From positions 1,292,411 to 1,356,410 of the forward strand of contig JAOQAE010000002.1 in the NCBI GenBank assembly GCA_025963725.1: 64,000 nucleotides of DNA, read 5' to 3'. The position numbers and the translations under genes were made by a program. Source of the DNA: Bacteroidota bacterium (GTDB lineage Bacteria > Bacteroidota > Bacteroidia > 2-12-FULL-35-15). Numbering within the stretch: the first letter of the stretch is position 1; the number at the start of each line of letters is the position of its first letter. This document shows positions 33,201 through 43,031 of the stretch, in pieces. The notes beneath the pieces are model-generated. The model worked only from the letters and a program-made list of their open reading frames with translations, was not told the DNA's origin and made no database searches.

Positions 33201-36200
33201 ATGAAAAAACTGCTACTCCTTTTTGCTTTCCTGAGTATTTTTAAGATCAGCCAGTCCGGTGAAACCATCCCCAATAATTATTCAGCTGCGTTCAGCAAAG
33301 CTTACCTGCAGCATCCCGGGATCCCAAGAGGAATGCTCGAGGCTGTTGCTTTTTGCAATACACGCTTTTCACACATCACGCATGCATCCGTTCAGCCGGA
33401 AAGCTGCACCGGGATGCCGAATGCGTATGGCGTGATGGGCCTTACCCTCGACGGTCAGAATTACTTTGAGAACAACCTTGTCCTCGTTTCACAGCTGTCG
33501 CACTACAGCGTGGAAGAGATCATAAGTGATCCTGAAAAAAATATCCTCGCTTACGCGGATGCATTTGCAGCAGTGCAGAAAATGCTCAACATAAAAGCGA
33601 ACACCGTTGAAAGCAACCTCAGTATTTACAGCTATCTGAGCGAACTGCCAAAATCCGGCGAAGGGCAGCTCTATGCGCTCAGCTCGCAACTATACGGCTA
33701 CCTCGATTTCCTCAACAAGCCGGCATACCAGCAACAATACGGATTTCCGGCATACAGCATCGACCTTGAAAAAGTGTTCGGCGCAGAGAACCTGCAGGTG
33801 CTGAGCGCCACATCCGTTACCGTTACCGATGAGAGCGTGATCAGCAACAACGGGCAGCATTATCATTCGCCTTACCGCTCGCCTTCTTCGGCTGATTACG
33901 GCCCGGCCATCTGGACACCGGCAGGATCCTGCAATTACAGCACACGTGGCGGAACCGCTGTTTCAGCCGTTACCATTCACGATGTGGAAGGCTCTTATTC
34001 CGGCTGCATCTCCTGGTTCCAAAACTGCTCCGCAGGCGTGTCCGCGCATTATGTGATCCGCTCGAGCGACGGGCAGGTAACGCAAATGGTGCTCGAGTCT
34101 GCAAAGGCATGGCATGTGGGAACCGAGAACCCATACACGATCGGGCTGGAGCATGAAGGCTATAACAATACGCCCGTATGGTATACCAATGCCATGTATG
34201 CGGGATCGGCAGCGCTTGTGCGCGATATCTGCGCAAGCGGCTACGGCATCGATCCGCTGCGTACCTATTACGGCCCGGGCTGCTCGGGTACCACCGCGCA
34301 ATGCGGGCTCGGAAGCTGCACTAAGATCAAGGGGCACCAGATGTTCCCGAACCAGACACACAACGATCCCGGCCCCTACTGGAACTGGGCAAAATATTAT
34401 TTGCTGATCAACAATGCGCCAACGATCAGCACGGTAACTGCAAGCAGCGGACTGTTCACCGACAGTGGCGGAAGCACCGGCAACTACTCGGACGACGAGC
34501 GCCAGCTGACGCGTATCCAGCCTCCGGGAGCAACATCCATCACACTTAACTTTACGTCCTTCAGCACCGAAGCCGGCTGGGATTACATGTTCATTTACGA
34601 TGGCGCAACCACTTCTGCACCGCTCATCGGGCAGTACGACGGCACCACGAGCCCCGGCACCGTTACATCCAGCGGAGGATCTTTGCTGATCGAATTCCGC
34701 TCCGACTGCGCAACCATCGCCGCGGGCTGGGTGGCCAACTGGACAAGCAATTCGGTGACAGCAACATCGGCCGACAGCATTGCACCTACCACCGCGGTGA
34801 CAACAACTGCCGCATGGGAAACGGCCAACTTTACCGCGAGCTTCAGCGATGCTGATAATACAGGCGGAAGCGGCCTCGAAAAAAGCTATTACCAGGTAAT
34901 TGATTTCGACGGCACCGAATGGCGCGCAAATGCAAACAACGGCTTCTTCGCCGATAACTTTGATGTAGCCATTCATCCCGACTGGACAACATCCACAGGA
35001 ACATGGAGCATCAGCTCCGCTGCTTTGTCGCAAAGCGATGAAGCCTTGAGCAACACCAATATTTATGCGTCGCTGAACCAGACATTATCGAACCGCTACC
35101 TCTATAATTTTTACGGGAAGATCGATGGAAGCGGAACACAGCGCCGTGCCGGATTTCATTTCTTCTGCGATGATGCTTCACTTACCAACCGCGGTAATTC
35201 CTACTTTGTATGGTTCCGCGTTGATGACGGCTTGCTGCAGATCTATAAAGTGGTGAGCGATGCGTTCGGCTCGCCCGTTGTTAATATTCCGTTTACAACA
35301 GTTGCAGGACAGTGGTACGATTACAAAATTATTTACGACCGCATCACCGGAAAAATTTCGGTGTACCGCGATAATGCCTTTGTAACCAGCTGGACAGATT
35401 CATCGCCTTATGCAACAGGCAACGCGATCTCGTTCAGGAGCGGCAACGCCACATTCGATATCAATGAATTAAAAGTGTACCGTTCGCGGAATCCCGCATC
35501 GGCAGCAGTAAGCGTTGGGGCGGCAGCTACCAATGATATCCGCTACCAGAACCCGAATCCAATTACGTTTGCAGCCAAGATCAAATCCATCTGCGCCGAT
35601 TCAGCAGGAAACCTCTCCGCGATCTTCTACCAGAACCTGAACATCGACTGGACACCGCCTGCTGTTGTTACAACGATCAACGACGGGCTTGGAGCCGACA
35701 TTACATTCACCAATTCAGCAACTACATTGTCGGCAAACTGGACGCCCTCTTCCGATCCGAACTCCGCGATCGCACGTTATTATTATGCGATCGGGACAAC
35801 GCCGGGAGCAACCGATGTGCTGGGCTGGACAGATAACTGGTTCAATGATACAGCAACGGCGACGGGCTTGTCTTTGATCGACGGACAAACCTATTACTTC
35901 AGCGTAAAGGCGGAGAATGGTGCAGGATTGCAGTCGGCAGCCTATACCAGCAATGGGCAAACCGTGCAGCTGGCTTTGGGTGTAGATGAGCTGGCAAATG
36001 GAAATGTGATCGCGGTATCACCGAACCCGCTCACAAGCAGCTCAACAATAAAGTATCAGCTGCCGGAAAATTCTTCTGTAGAAATTTCACTGCTCGATGT
36101 GCTTGGCAAAGCCGTTATTCTTTACAGCAATGATAATGCATCAGCCGGAAAGCATGAATTAACATTCAGCTCTTCGAATCTTGCTGCCGGGATCTATTTC

Positions 36201-36254
36201 GTGAAAATGAGAACTGCGAAGGAAACGAAAACAATAAAAGTGATTGTGAAATAA
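33201..36254 (+). CDS. T9SS-secreted N-acetylmuramoyl-L-alanine amidase with CUB-like and jelly-roll modules
   Basis: 1017 residues with a signal peptide. After an N-terminal helical region (about 25-190) comes an Amidase_2/PGRP domain (about 250-400): 'VTIHDVEGSYSGCISWF', 'SAHYVIRSSDGQVTQMV', 'AWHVGTENPYTIGLEHEGY' and 'KGHQMFPNQTHNDPGPYWNW' supply the zinc histidines. A CUB-like domain (about 415-520, 'YDGATTSAPLIGQYDG') is followed by a module also present in the next gene ('NGFFADNFDVAIHPDW', 'RRAGFHFFCDDA'), an Fn3-like segment and a sorting domain ending 'ETKTIKVIVK'. It probably cuts peptidoglycan of other bacteria outside the cell. Confidence 0.93.
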   Translation: MKKLLLLFAFLSIFKISQSGETIPNNYSAAFSKAYLQHPGIPRGMLEAVAFCNTRFSHITHASVQPESCTGMPNAYGVMGLTLDGQNYFENNLVLVSQLSHYSVEEIISDPEKNILAYADAFAAVQKMLNIKANTVESNLSIYSYLSELPKSGEGQLYALSSQLYGYLDFLNKPAYQQQYGFPAYSIDLEKVFGAENLQVLSATSVTVTDESVISNNGQHYHSPYRSPSSADYGPAIWTPAGSCNYSTRGGTAVSAVTIHDVEGSYSGCISWFQNCSAGVSAHYVIRSSDGQVTQMVLESAKAWHVGTENPYTIGLEHEGYNNTPVWYTNAMYAGSAALVRDICASGYGIDPLRTYYGPGCSGTTAQCGLGSCTKIKGHQMFPNQTHNDPGPYWNWAKYYLLINNAPTISTVTASSGLFTDSGGSTGNYSDDERQLTRIQPPGATSITLNFTSFSTEAGWDYMFIYDGATTSAPLIGQYDGTTSPGTVTSSGGSLLIEFRSDCATIAAGWVANWTSNSVTATSADSIAPTTAVTTTAAWETANFTASFSDADNTGGSGLEKSYYQVIDFDGTEWRANANNGFFADNFDVAIHPDWTTSTGTWSISSAALSQSDEALSNTNIYASLNQTLSNRYLYNFYGKIDGSGTQRRAGFHFFCDDASLTNRGNSYFVWFRVDDGLLQIYKVVSDAFGSPVVNIPFTTVAGQWYDYKIIYDRITGKISVYRDNAFVTSWTDSSPYATGNAISFRSGNATFDINELKVYRSRNPASAAVSVGAAATNDIRYQNPNPITFAAKIKSICADSAGNLSAIFYQNLNIDWTPPAVVTTINDGLGADITFTNSATTLSANWTPSSDPNSAIARYYYAIGTTPGATDVLGWTDNWFNDTATATGLSLIDGQTYYFSVKAENGAGLQSAAYTSNGQTVQLALGVDELANGNVIAVSPNPLTSSSTIKYQLPENSSVEISLLDVLGKAVILYSNDNASAGKHELTFSSSNLAAGIYFVKMRTAKETKTIKVIVK

Positions 36255-36274
36255 TTTTAGCCGAACGCATCCGA

Positions 36275-39200
36275 ATGAAAAAATATATTTTCCTGCTTTT
36301 AGCTGCTTTTTCCATGTCCGCCTTTGCCCAAACGCAAACCGCGCATTCCCGTAAAGTCATCCGCCCGGGGTTCTCTGATGGAAAAGATTTTTACATTCAA
36401 AATATGAATGACACTACTCATTGGTCGATCCACAGGGAAGAAGCTGATAAATATGCACATTATGAGTTTAGTAACGAGGCTTCCTGGGACAGTCTGCGCG
36501 CCATTGAAACAGGCACTCCCGGCAGGCAAATGATCAAAAGCCCCAGCTCCTGCAATTTAACGAAGCGCGTTTACGGATGGCAGCCTTACTGGAATGCTAC
36601 TTCTGCAACATATAACAATTACGACTGGAACGGCCTCACCGACCTTTGCTATTTTTCATACGATGTGAATTCTGCCGACGGCAATGCAACAAGTACACAC
36701 GGCTGGTCAACCGCAAGCGTGGTTCCGGCAGCGCAGGCGGCAGGCGTGAATGTGACATTGTGCGCAACATTGTTCAGCGGGCATACAACATTTTTCGGAA
36801 GCTCAACATCACAGCAAACACTCATCACCAACCTGATCAACCTTGTGCAGGCCAGGAACGCGCACGGCGTGAACATCGATTTTGAAGGAATGGGCGCATC
36901 GCACAAAACGGCATTCACCGCTTTCATGATCAACCTCTGCAACCAGATGCATGCTGCGATCCCGGGCTCGGAAGTAAGCATTGCATTGTATGCAGTTGAC
37001 TGGAGCGGCGTGTTTGATATGGCTGCATTAAATCCGTATGTAGACCTCTTCATCATCATGGGCTACGATTATTATTACAGCGGCAGCACTACTGCAGGGC
37101 CGGAAGACCCGCTGTATAACTTCCAGACCTCTTACAATTACACCCTTACAAAATCCATCACGTATTACCTGAACAAAGGCGCTTCCAAATCAAAATTATT
37201 ATTGGGGCTTCCTTATTACGGCCGCGAATGGGCGACAACGGCAAGCAGCATTCCGAGCAGCACTTCCGGCGCGGGAACAAACACCGTACTGTACAGCACC
37301 ATGCGCAACAATACGAGCGGAAATTACAGCAGCAGGCAATGGGATGCGACAAGCTTTTCCAGCTGGTTCCCATCGGTACGCTCCGGGGCGAACTGGCAGG
37401 CCTTTGTGGATGATGCCTACAGCATGGGCAAGCGCTTCGATATTGTGAACCAATTCGGCATCGGCGGCATCGGCATCTGGGCGCTGGGATACGATGATGG
37501 CTACGACGATTTCTGGGACCTCATCCAAAATAAATTCAGCGACTGCGCTACTGTTCCCTGCACCGACACTATTTATGATATGGGCGGGCCTAACCGCAAT
37601 TATTACGACAATGAAAATTACACGTACACCATTGCGCCGACAAGTGCAACAGGTGTCACCCTTAATTTCACATCCTTCAGCACAGAGCTGAATTACGACA
37701 CGCTCTGGATCTATGATGGCGCCAGCACTGCCGCTCCGCTCATCGGTGCGTATCATGGCAGCATGAGCCCGGGCACGATCACTTCATCCGGCGGCGCGCT
37801 TACCATTCGGTATAAGTCGGATCTTGCCACGCAGGCCGCGGGATGGCAGGCGATCTGGAACTGCACTATCGACAATGTTGCGCCCACAACGCTTGTATCG
37901 GCGCCCTCTTCCTGGGCAACAGGAAATTTCACGGCTAACTTTACGGATACGGATAATTCAGGTGGATCGGGCATTGCGAAAAGCTATTACCAGGTGCTGG
38001 AATACAATGGTAATGAATGGCGCGCCAATAACGGCAACGGGTTTTTCTCCGATAACTTTGATGTGGCCATCCACCCCGACTGGACAAGCATGGTGGGTAC
38101 ATGGAGCATTGCGGGCGGCTACCTCAACCAAAGCGACCAGGTAAACAGCAACACCAATATTTATGCTCCGCTCGCGCAGAACCTCTCTAATCAGTATTTA
38201 TATAACTGGCAGGCAAAGATCGACGGTACCGGAACAAACCGCCGCGCAGGGTTTCATTTCTTCTGCGACGATGCCACACAAACCAACCGGGGCAATTCTT
38301 ATTTTATCTGGATCAGGCCCGACCAAAGCACGCTGGAGATCTATAAGGTTACAGCCAATGTGTTCTCGCTGGTGAGCACGGCGCCGCTTACAACCGCCAT
38401 CAACACATGGAACGATTACAAAGTGCTGTACGACCGCATCACCGGAAAAATGGATGTGTATGTAAACAATGCGCTGATCGAAAGCTGGACGGACCCTACT
38501 CCATTAGCAACGGGCAACGCGATCTCCTTTCGCAGCGGAAATTGCGATTACACGGTAAACGACCTGAAAGTATACCGTTCGCGCCTGCCCTCAGTTACTG
38601 TGAGCGTTGGGGCTGCAGCAACGAATGATGTGCGCTATCAGAACCCCAATCCTTCAACGCCTTCCTGCCGTGTAAAATCGATCACGAAGGATGCGGTTGG
38701 TAATTTATCGCCGGTTGCTTTCCAGGATGTGAATGTGGACTGGACGGCTCCTTCATCCGCTACGGTTGCCGATGGCAGCGCAAGTGACATTGATACTACC
38801 TATTCTTTAACGCAGCTTTCAGCGAACTGGACTGCCTGCATTGATACGAATTCTGCGATCGCGCGCTACTGGTATGCGATAGGCACTACAGCAGGTGGAA
38901 CAGATGTAGGAGGCTGGACGGACAATGCAATGAGCACTTCCGTTACACGCACAGGCCTTGCGCTTACAGCAGGACAGATGTATTGGTTTTCAATACAGGC
39001 CGAAGACGGCGCAGGCCTGCTCTCCACGATCGGCAGCAGCGACGGGCAAGTGGTGATGCTCCCGGCAGGAATTGATGAAGCTGCGAATGAGCTGCAGCTT
39101 TCTGTTTACCCGAACCCGTTCAGCGAAGAAGCTACCATCGCTTATTATTTAAAGGAGAATGCGAACGTCCGAATCTCGCTGGTGGATGTTCTCGGCAAAC

Positions 39201-39349
39201 AAGTGATGCTTCTCGAAGGCCAGCAACAGCCGGCCGGACAGCGTACGTTATCAATAAACAAAACAACGCTCGGACTTGCAAAAGGAATATACACGCTGGT
39301 GATCAGCATCAACGGAGCAGAAAAGAATTACAGGCTGATCGCTAACTAA
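36275..39349 (+). CDS. T9SS-secreted GH18 glycoside hydrolase (chitinase-like) with shared C-terminal modules
   Basis: 1024 residues, 20 nt after the amidase, so co-transcribed. Signal peptide (MSAFAQ). The GH18 barrel (about 85-415) has 'VYGWQPYWNA', the catalytic motif 'HGVNIDFEGMG' (Glu as proton donor), 'IIMGYDYYYSG' and 'LLLGLPYYGREW'. Then come a CUB-like domain ('NFTSFSTELNYDTLWIYDGAS'), the 'FSDNFDVAIHPDW...RRAGFHFFCDDA' module, Fn3-like repeats and a Por-type sorting domain ('VYPNPFSEEATIAYYL...LGKQVMLLEG'). The region from the CUB domain onward is closely related to the amidase gene. It likely hydrolyses chitin or peptidoglycan-like glycans. Confidence 0.93.
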   Translation: MKKYIFLLLAAFSMSAFAQTQTAHSRKVIRPGFSDGKDFYIQNMNDTTHWSIHREEADKYAHYEFSNEASWDSLRAIETGTPGRQMIKSPSSCNLTKRVYGWQPYWNATSATYNNYDWNGLTDLCYFSYDVNSADGNATSTHGWSTASVVPAAQAAGVNVTLCATLFSGHTTFFGSSTSQQTLITNLINLVQARNAHGVNIDFEGMGASHKTAFTAFMINLCNQMHAAIPGSEVSIALYAVDWSGVFDMAALNPYVDLFIIMGYDYYYSGSTTAGPEDPLYNFQTSYNYTLTKSITYYLNKGASKSKLLLGLPYYGREWATTASSIPSSTSGAGTNTVLYSTMRNNTSGNYSSRQWDATSFSSWFPSVRSGANWQAFVDDAYSMGKRFDIVNQFGIGGIGIWALGYDDGYDDFWDLIQNKFSDCATVPCTDTIYDMGGPNRNYYDNENYTYTIAPTSATGVTLNFTSFSTELNYDTLWIYDGASTAAPLIGAYHGSMSPGTITSSGGALTIRYKSDLATQAAGWQAIWNCTIDNVAPTTLVSAPSSWATGNFTANFTDTDNSGGSGIAKSYYQVLEYNGNEWRANNGNGFFSDNFDVAIHPDWTSMVGTWSIAGGYLNQSDQVNSNTNIYAPLAQNLSNQYLYNWQAKIDGTGTNRRAGFHFFCDDATQTNRGNSYFIWIRPDQSTLEIYKVTANVFSLVSTAPLTTAINTWNDYKVLYDRITGKMDVYVNNALIESWTDPTPLATGNAISFRSGNCDYTVNDLKVYRSRLPSVTVSVGAAATNDVRYQNPNPSTPSCRVKSITKDAVGNLSPVAFQDVNVDWTAPSSATVADGSASDIDTTYSLTQLSANWTACIDTNSAIARYWYAIGTTAGGTDVGGWTDNAMSTSVTRTGLALTAGQMYWFSIQAEDGAGLLSTIGSSDGQVVMLPAGIDEAANELQLSVYPNPFSEEATIAYYLKENANVRISLVDVLGKQVMLLEGQQQPAGQRTLSINKTTLGLAKGIYTLVISINGAEKNYRLIAN

Positions 39350-39358
39350 ACGAACTTT

Positions 39359-40219
39359 ATGCGCAAACTTTTTTTATTCCTGCTGATCATTCCCACTTTC
39401 CTTTTCGCTCAGGAAGAGCCGGATCCTTTCGATAAATACAGCCCTCCGGGAGAAACGTACACGAACCTGAAAGATGCGCTGAAGGAGGTGAAGAATGTGT
39501 ACAAGCTGAAGATCGAGTACCAAGCCATTGAGCCGAAGCTGATGGCGAAGCTCGGAAAGCTGAACATGCTGCAATCCCTACAACTTAGCGGCAACGGGCT
39601 CACCGAGCTGCCACCCGAGTTCAAAGACCTTAAGAACCTTACGTATTTCTGCTGCAAAGCAAATAACATAACAGCGCTGCCAAAGGATTTCGGGAACCTG
39701 CAGCAGCTTACTGAAATGCACCTGATCAACCTGAAGCTCGATTCCCTGCCGTTTGAAATTGCTTACCTGAGCAGGCTCAGGAACATCGAGATCCAGAACA
39801 ACCAGGCCGATACGCTCGACCTGCCCAATTCTTTCGGCTACCTCGCTAACCTCAATGAGCTACTGATCTTCAACTCCAGGCTGGATACATTGCCTGCTTC
39901 TTTTTCAGAGCTAAAGAAGCTGAAAAGCCTGACACTCGGCATGTGCGGGCTTACAAAGGTTCCGAAAACAATAGGAAAGATCAGTACGCTGGAGCAGCTG
40001 GTGCTCGACAACAACAGCCTTACGGAATTGCCGAAAAGCGTTTACAAATTAAAGAACCTGAAATACCTTTCCGTGAAAAGCAACAAGCTGAGCCACATCC
40101 ATGATTCGGTATGCATGCTGAAGAACCTGGAAGTGCTGGACCTGCGGGGGAATAGCTTTACGCCATATGATATTGATATATTGAGGATCTTGCTGCCGAA
40201 ATGCAGGATACTATATTAA
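39359..40219 (+). CDS. Secreted leucine-rich-repeat protein
   Basis: 286 residues, 9 nt after the GH18 gene. Signal peptide (TFLFAQ). From about residue 65 on there are about nine LRR units with consensus 'L.sL.L..N.LteLP.....L.nL', for example LQSLQLSGNGLTELPPEF, LEQLVLDNNSLTELPKSV and LKYLSVKSNKLSHIHDSV. It may bind protein or glycan partners with the two upstream enzymes. No sorting domain is visible, so it is probably periplasmic or outer-membrane. Confidence 0.88.
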   Translation: MRKLFLFLLIIPTFLFAQEEPDPFDKYSPPGETYTNLKDALKEVKNVYKLKIEYQAIEPKLMAKLGKLNMLQSLQLSGNGLTELPPEFKDLKNLTYFCCKANNITALPKDFGNLQQLTEMHLINLKLDSLPFEIAYLSRLRNIEIQNNQADTLDLPNSFGYLANLNELLIFNSRLDTLPASFSELKKLKSLTLGMCGLTKVPKTIGKISTLEQLVLDNNSLTELPKSVYKLKNLKYLSVKSNKLSHIHDSVCMLKNLEVLDLRGNSFTPYDIDILRILLPKCRILY

Positions 40220-40227
40220 TAGTATTA

Positions 40228-40608
40228 TTAATGAATCCTTTCACAATACATGTATGACTGTGGAGGAACAAAATTATTAAATACCTGCTTGGGATCAATT
40301 GATTTCTTAAAACGATTAACCGTTTTTATCTTTATTGTGTATCCGATTTCCTTATTTGCATAATACTCAAAAAAATCCTCCTCGGTAATTGATCCCACAC
40401 GATTGAACCTCTGCCATAATCGCTGTGGAGTATCCGAAATAATAGTTTCTATAGTAAAATAACCGATGATTTTCTGCTCTGGAGCGCTGGAATAGATATA
40501 TACTCTCTCTATTTCCTGCTTAAAAGCAATCTTTCGGAACTCTACTAATTTAACCCCTGCCAAAATTGCATTTGCATACTTAGGCTTAATTGATAATAAA
40601 ACGTTCAT
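40228..40608 (-). CDS. ASCH-domain (PUA-like) protein
   Basis: 126 residues. 'LLSIKPKYANAILAGVKLVEFRKIAFKQEIERVYIYSSAPEQKIIGYFTIE' is the ASCH pattern, with G-x-K-x-x-E-x-R (the G18-E24 area), and 'TPQRLWQRF' follows. ASCH folds bind RNA or modified nucleotides. It overlaps the upstream PIN-GNAT gene by 23 nt, so the two form one unit. AT-rich like that gene. Confidence 0.88.
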   Translation of the reverse strand: MNVLLSIKPKYANAILAGVKLVEFRKIAFKQEIERVYIYSSAPEQKIIGYFTIETIISDTPQRLWQRFNRVGSITEEDFFEYYANKEIGYTIKIKTVNRFKKSIDPKQVFNNFVPPQSYMYCERIH

Positions 40609-42082
40609 CGAAATATTGTTTTTGTTTTAATAGATTATATTCTTTTTCCGTAAGTGTTGTTATGGTCTGAAAGTTATTTGCGTAGCTTTCCAGTGTTTTA
40701 ATCTCTTTATGGGTAATTGGTTTATCTAAATAATAAAGCAATCTAAAAACCAGTACCGTCACTTCTTTTGCTCCGGAGGCCAATTCAGCCAATTGGGCAT
40801 CTGTATATACGGTCTTTCTTCTGACTAAGCTCTTAATTACATCTACGTCCCGTGTATAAGTCACATTATCTAAAACTCCAACGGGCTCAATACTTTTAAT
40901 ACTTTTAGAACCATAGAAAAACAATAAATCGCCTTTCTTCATACTAAGCCTCTTTGATTTACATAGATAGGCCTTAGAGATTGTATTACCTTCTATTTCA
41001 TTTAAGCTTGTATCTGTATCATCGAAAAGAGTTTTTGCCCTGAATTTACCATCCTTAAAAAGAGTATTATAAAAGCCCGGTTCAATTGGAATGATAAACT
41101 TATTAATTGAGTTGTCGTCATAATAAAAAGGATGCGAAGTAATTGCTTGAGGATCTTCAGAATAATCTGACTTAACCAATGACTTTATCATTCTTAACTC
41201 ATCCTTACCATGCTTATTCTGAAACTCATATCTTTTAAAGCCATACTTATTTAATAAGTCTATTAACTGAATATGATGAGGAAATACGGTTAAATACAAA
41301 TGATGTATATTTCTCTTTATACACAGATCAAACATTTTGTTTAAAAACAGCTCCCCCAACCTATAACCAAAAGCTGTTTCTGCAACTTTTAATGTGCACA
41401 TCTTCATTGCATCATTGTTAATGCCAGGCAAATCATGATCATCTCTTTTTTCCAGATGATATATTAATATGGCAGCAATCTTCTGATCAACCCTTAATAA
41501 ATAGCATTTTCTATTCTCCTTAGCACATTTTAAGAACCAATTGTTAAAACCACTATAATTTTCTCTTAATGAATCGAAAAAGGGATCATTTATTTCGTTT
41601 TCGATTTCTCTTATTGAACACTCTTGTAATAAAGGGTGTTGTGGGATAATGAGTGTATATTTTTCATTTAGGAGCTTTAATGCGTCACTCACATGCAGAA
41701 CTTTTGCCTGAAGATTAAGTTTTATTGACTTATTGTGAATCCCTTTGTCTTCCGTAATAAAGTAGTCAATATAATTTTTGTAAACTTGATATAATTGTTG
41801 GTTATCAACAGCATCATTTTCTCCCTTTTGGCCGACATTATTCAAAAATTCTGCTGTTGGTGCAACAGTATCGGGCATTTGCACATATTTATTCAATTTT
41901 GACAATGTGATTAGCTGTCTTCCCGTATCATTATCCCTTTTTAAATCCTTTATACACGCAGGATGATAATAAACATCGCATTTATTAGAAGTTGCAAGCT
42001 GATAAAACTTCGCAAATTGTTCATTGACGACTTTGTAGTCTTCTAAGTGAATCAATATATTAGTATCTATCAATATTCGCAT
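40586..42082 (-). CDS. PIN-like / GNAT acetyltransferase / PUA-like fusion protein
   Basis: 498 residues from ATG 42082 (MRILIDTNILIHLED); an ATG five codons upstream is less likely. Residues 1-140 look like a PIN ribonuclease domain: D6-T-N, a mid acidic residue, and 'YFITEDKGIH' with the D/E near the end. Residues about 165-305 are a GNAT domain ('CYLLRVDQKIAAILIYHL', acetyl-CoA loop 'FGYRLGELFLNKM', 'LLNKYGFKRY'). Residues about 320-440 are beta-rich, with 'KAYLCKSKRLSMKKGDLLFFYGS', a PUA/EVE-like pattern. With the overlapping ASCH gene it may form an RNA-targeting toxin-antitoxin or regulatory pair; the role is unproven. Confidence 0.8.
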   Translation of the reverse strand: MRILIDTNILIHLEDYKVVNEQFAKFYQLATSNKCDVYYHPACIKDLKRDNDTGRQLITLSKLNKYVQMPDTVAPTAEFLNNVGQKGENDAVDNQQLYQVYKNYIDYFITEDKGIHNKSIKLNLQAKVLHVSDALKLLNEKYTLIIPQHPLLQECSIREIENEINDPFFDSLRENYSGFNNWFLKCAKENRKCYLLRVDQKIAAILIYHLEKRDDHDLPGINNDAMKMCTLKVAETAFGYRLGELFLNKMFDLCIKRNIHHLYLTVFPHHIQLIDLLNKYGFKRYEFQNKHGKDELRMIKSLVKSDYSEDPQAITSHPFYYDDNSINKFIIPIEPGFYNTLFKDGKFRAKTLFDDTDTSLNEIEGNTISKAYLCKSKRLSMKKGDLLFFYGSKSIKSIEPVGVLDNVTYTRDVDVIKSLVRRKTVYTDAQLAELASGAKEVTVLVFRLLYYLDKPITHKEIKTLESYANNFQTITTLTEKEYNLLKQKQYFDERFIIN

Positions 42083-42299
42083 TGCCTTTTGAATCACACT
42101 AAAATAGTCAGTATCTATAGTTATTACTTCACTTCTAAAAGAAGTATTCAGACCTGCGATGTTAATAATTCGGCATTAAAAATATAAATATGAGATTTGA
42201 AGGATCAAAAATACTACAAATAGCTGCATTTAACAGCTACACTTTATAGCAATCCATTTTTTATCCTAACTGCAGATGGGAGGTAATATTCTTTTACGC
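42083..42299. other. Intergenic region upstream of the PIN-GNAT gene
   Basis: AT-rich, no gene seen. A small hairpin TAGCTG/CAGCTA lies at about 42220-42238, which could terminate or mark the edge of the AT-rich patch. Confidence 0.4.
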
Positions 42300-43031
42300 C
42301 TACTTCCTTTTCTTCTTCGGCTTCACTTCTTCCTTCTCCTCATACCTCAGCACTCCGCCCCAATAGCCCATTTGCCGCATTATCCAGGAACGCCTGCCCT
42401 GCACATACGCGCTCGGCCTTCCGGCATTGAACTTTCTCGGGTTGGGCAATACGGCGGCAATCGTTGCTGCCTCCGAGCTGCTCAGGTTCTTTGCGCTCTT
42501 CTTAAAAAACGCCTGTGATGCTGCTTCCGCTCCGTAAACCCCATCTCCCATCTCGATCACATTCAGGTATGCTTCCATGATACGCTGCTTGCTCCAGAAC
42601 ACTTCGATGAGGAATGTAAAGTACACTTCAAAGCCTTTCCTGATCCAGCTTCTGCCGGGCCAGAGAAAAACATTCTTTGCCGTTTGCTGGCTGATGGTGC
42701 TGGCGCCGCGTGTTTTCTTGTGCTTCTCATTGTATTCCATCGCCTTATCGATGGCCTGAAAATCGAAGCCGTTATGCTTCAGAAAATTCTGATCTTCGGA
42801 GCAGACTACCGCCAGCTGAAGGTTTGAAGAGATCTCATCGAGCGACACCCAATCCTTTCTTAGCTTCATCTCTTTTCCATCCACCTTCTGCTCTATGCAG
42901 CGGATAAGCATTAAGGGCGTAACAGGGATCGGCACCCAGCGTAAAATGATCACGGAAACAATGCTGATCGTCAGGAACCACATTGCTGCCTTCCAGGTAA
43001 ACCGCCATGCTTTTTTAAGAAAATCTTTCAC
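42300..43031 (-). CDS. mtgA: Monofunctional biosynthetic peptidoglycan transglycosylase
   Basis: 243 residues. One membrane helix (about 14-33, WFLTISIVSVIILRW) anchors a GT51 domain. Motifs are EDQNFLKHNGFD (catalytic Glu), RGASTISQQTAKNVFLWPGRSWIRK, EAYLNVIEMGDGVYGAEAAS and 'EAATIAAVLPNPRKFN'. It polymerises lipid II into glycan strands at the inner membrane. The C-terminal tail is lysine-rich (VKPKKKRK). It overlaps the upstream hypothetical gene by ATGA. Confidence 0.95.
   Translation of the reverse strand: MKDFLKKAWRFTWKAAMWFLTISIVSVIILRWVPIPVTPLMLIRCIEQKVDGKEMKLRKDWVSLDEISSNLQLAVVCSEDQNFLKHNGFDFQAIDKAMEYNEKHKKTRGASTISQQTAKNVFLWPGRSWIRKGFEVYFTFLIEVFWSKQRIMEAYLNVIEMGDGVYGAEAASQAFFKKSAKNLSSSEAATIAAVLPNPRKFNAGRPSAYVQGRRSWIMRQMGYWGGVLRYEEKEEVKPKKKRK

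Noticed and set aside
33963..35033. Long minus-strand ORF of 356 residues inside the amidase gene
   Set aside because: Cysteine-, alanine- and glycine-rich translation without domain pattern, fully antisense to a gene with clear domains; a shadow frame.
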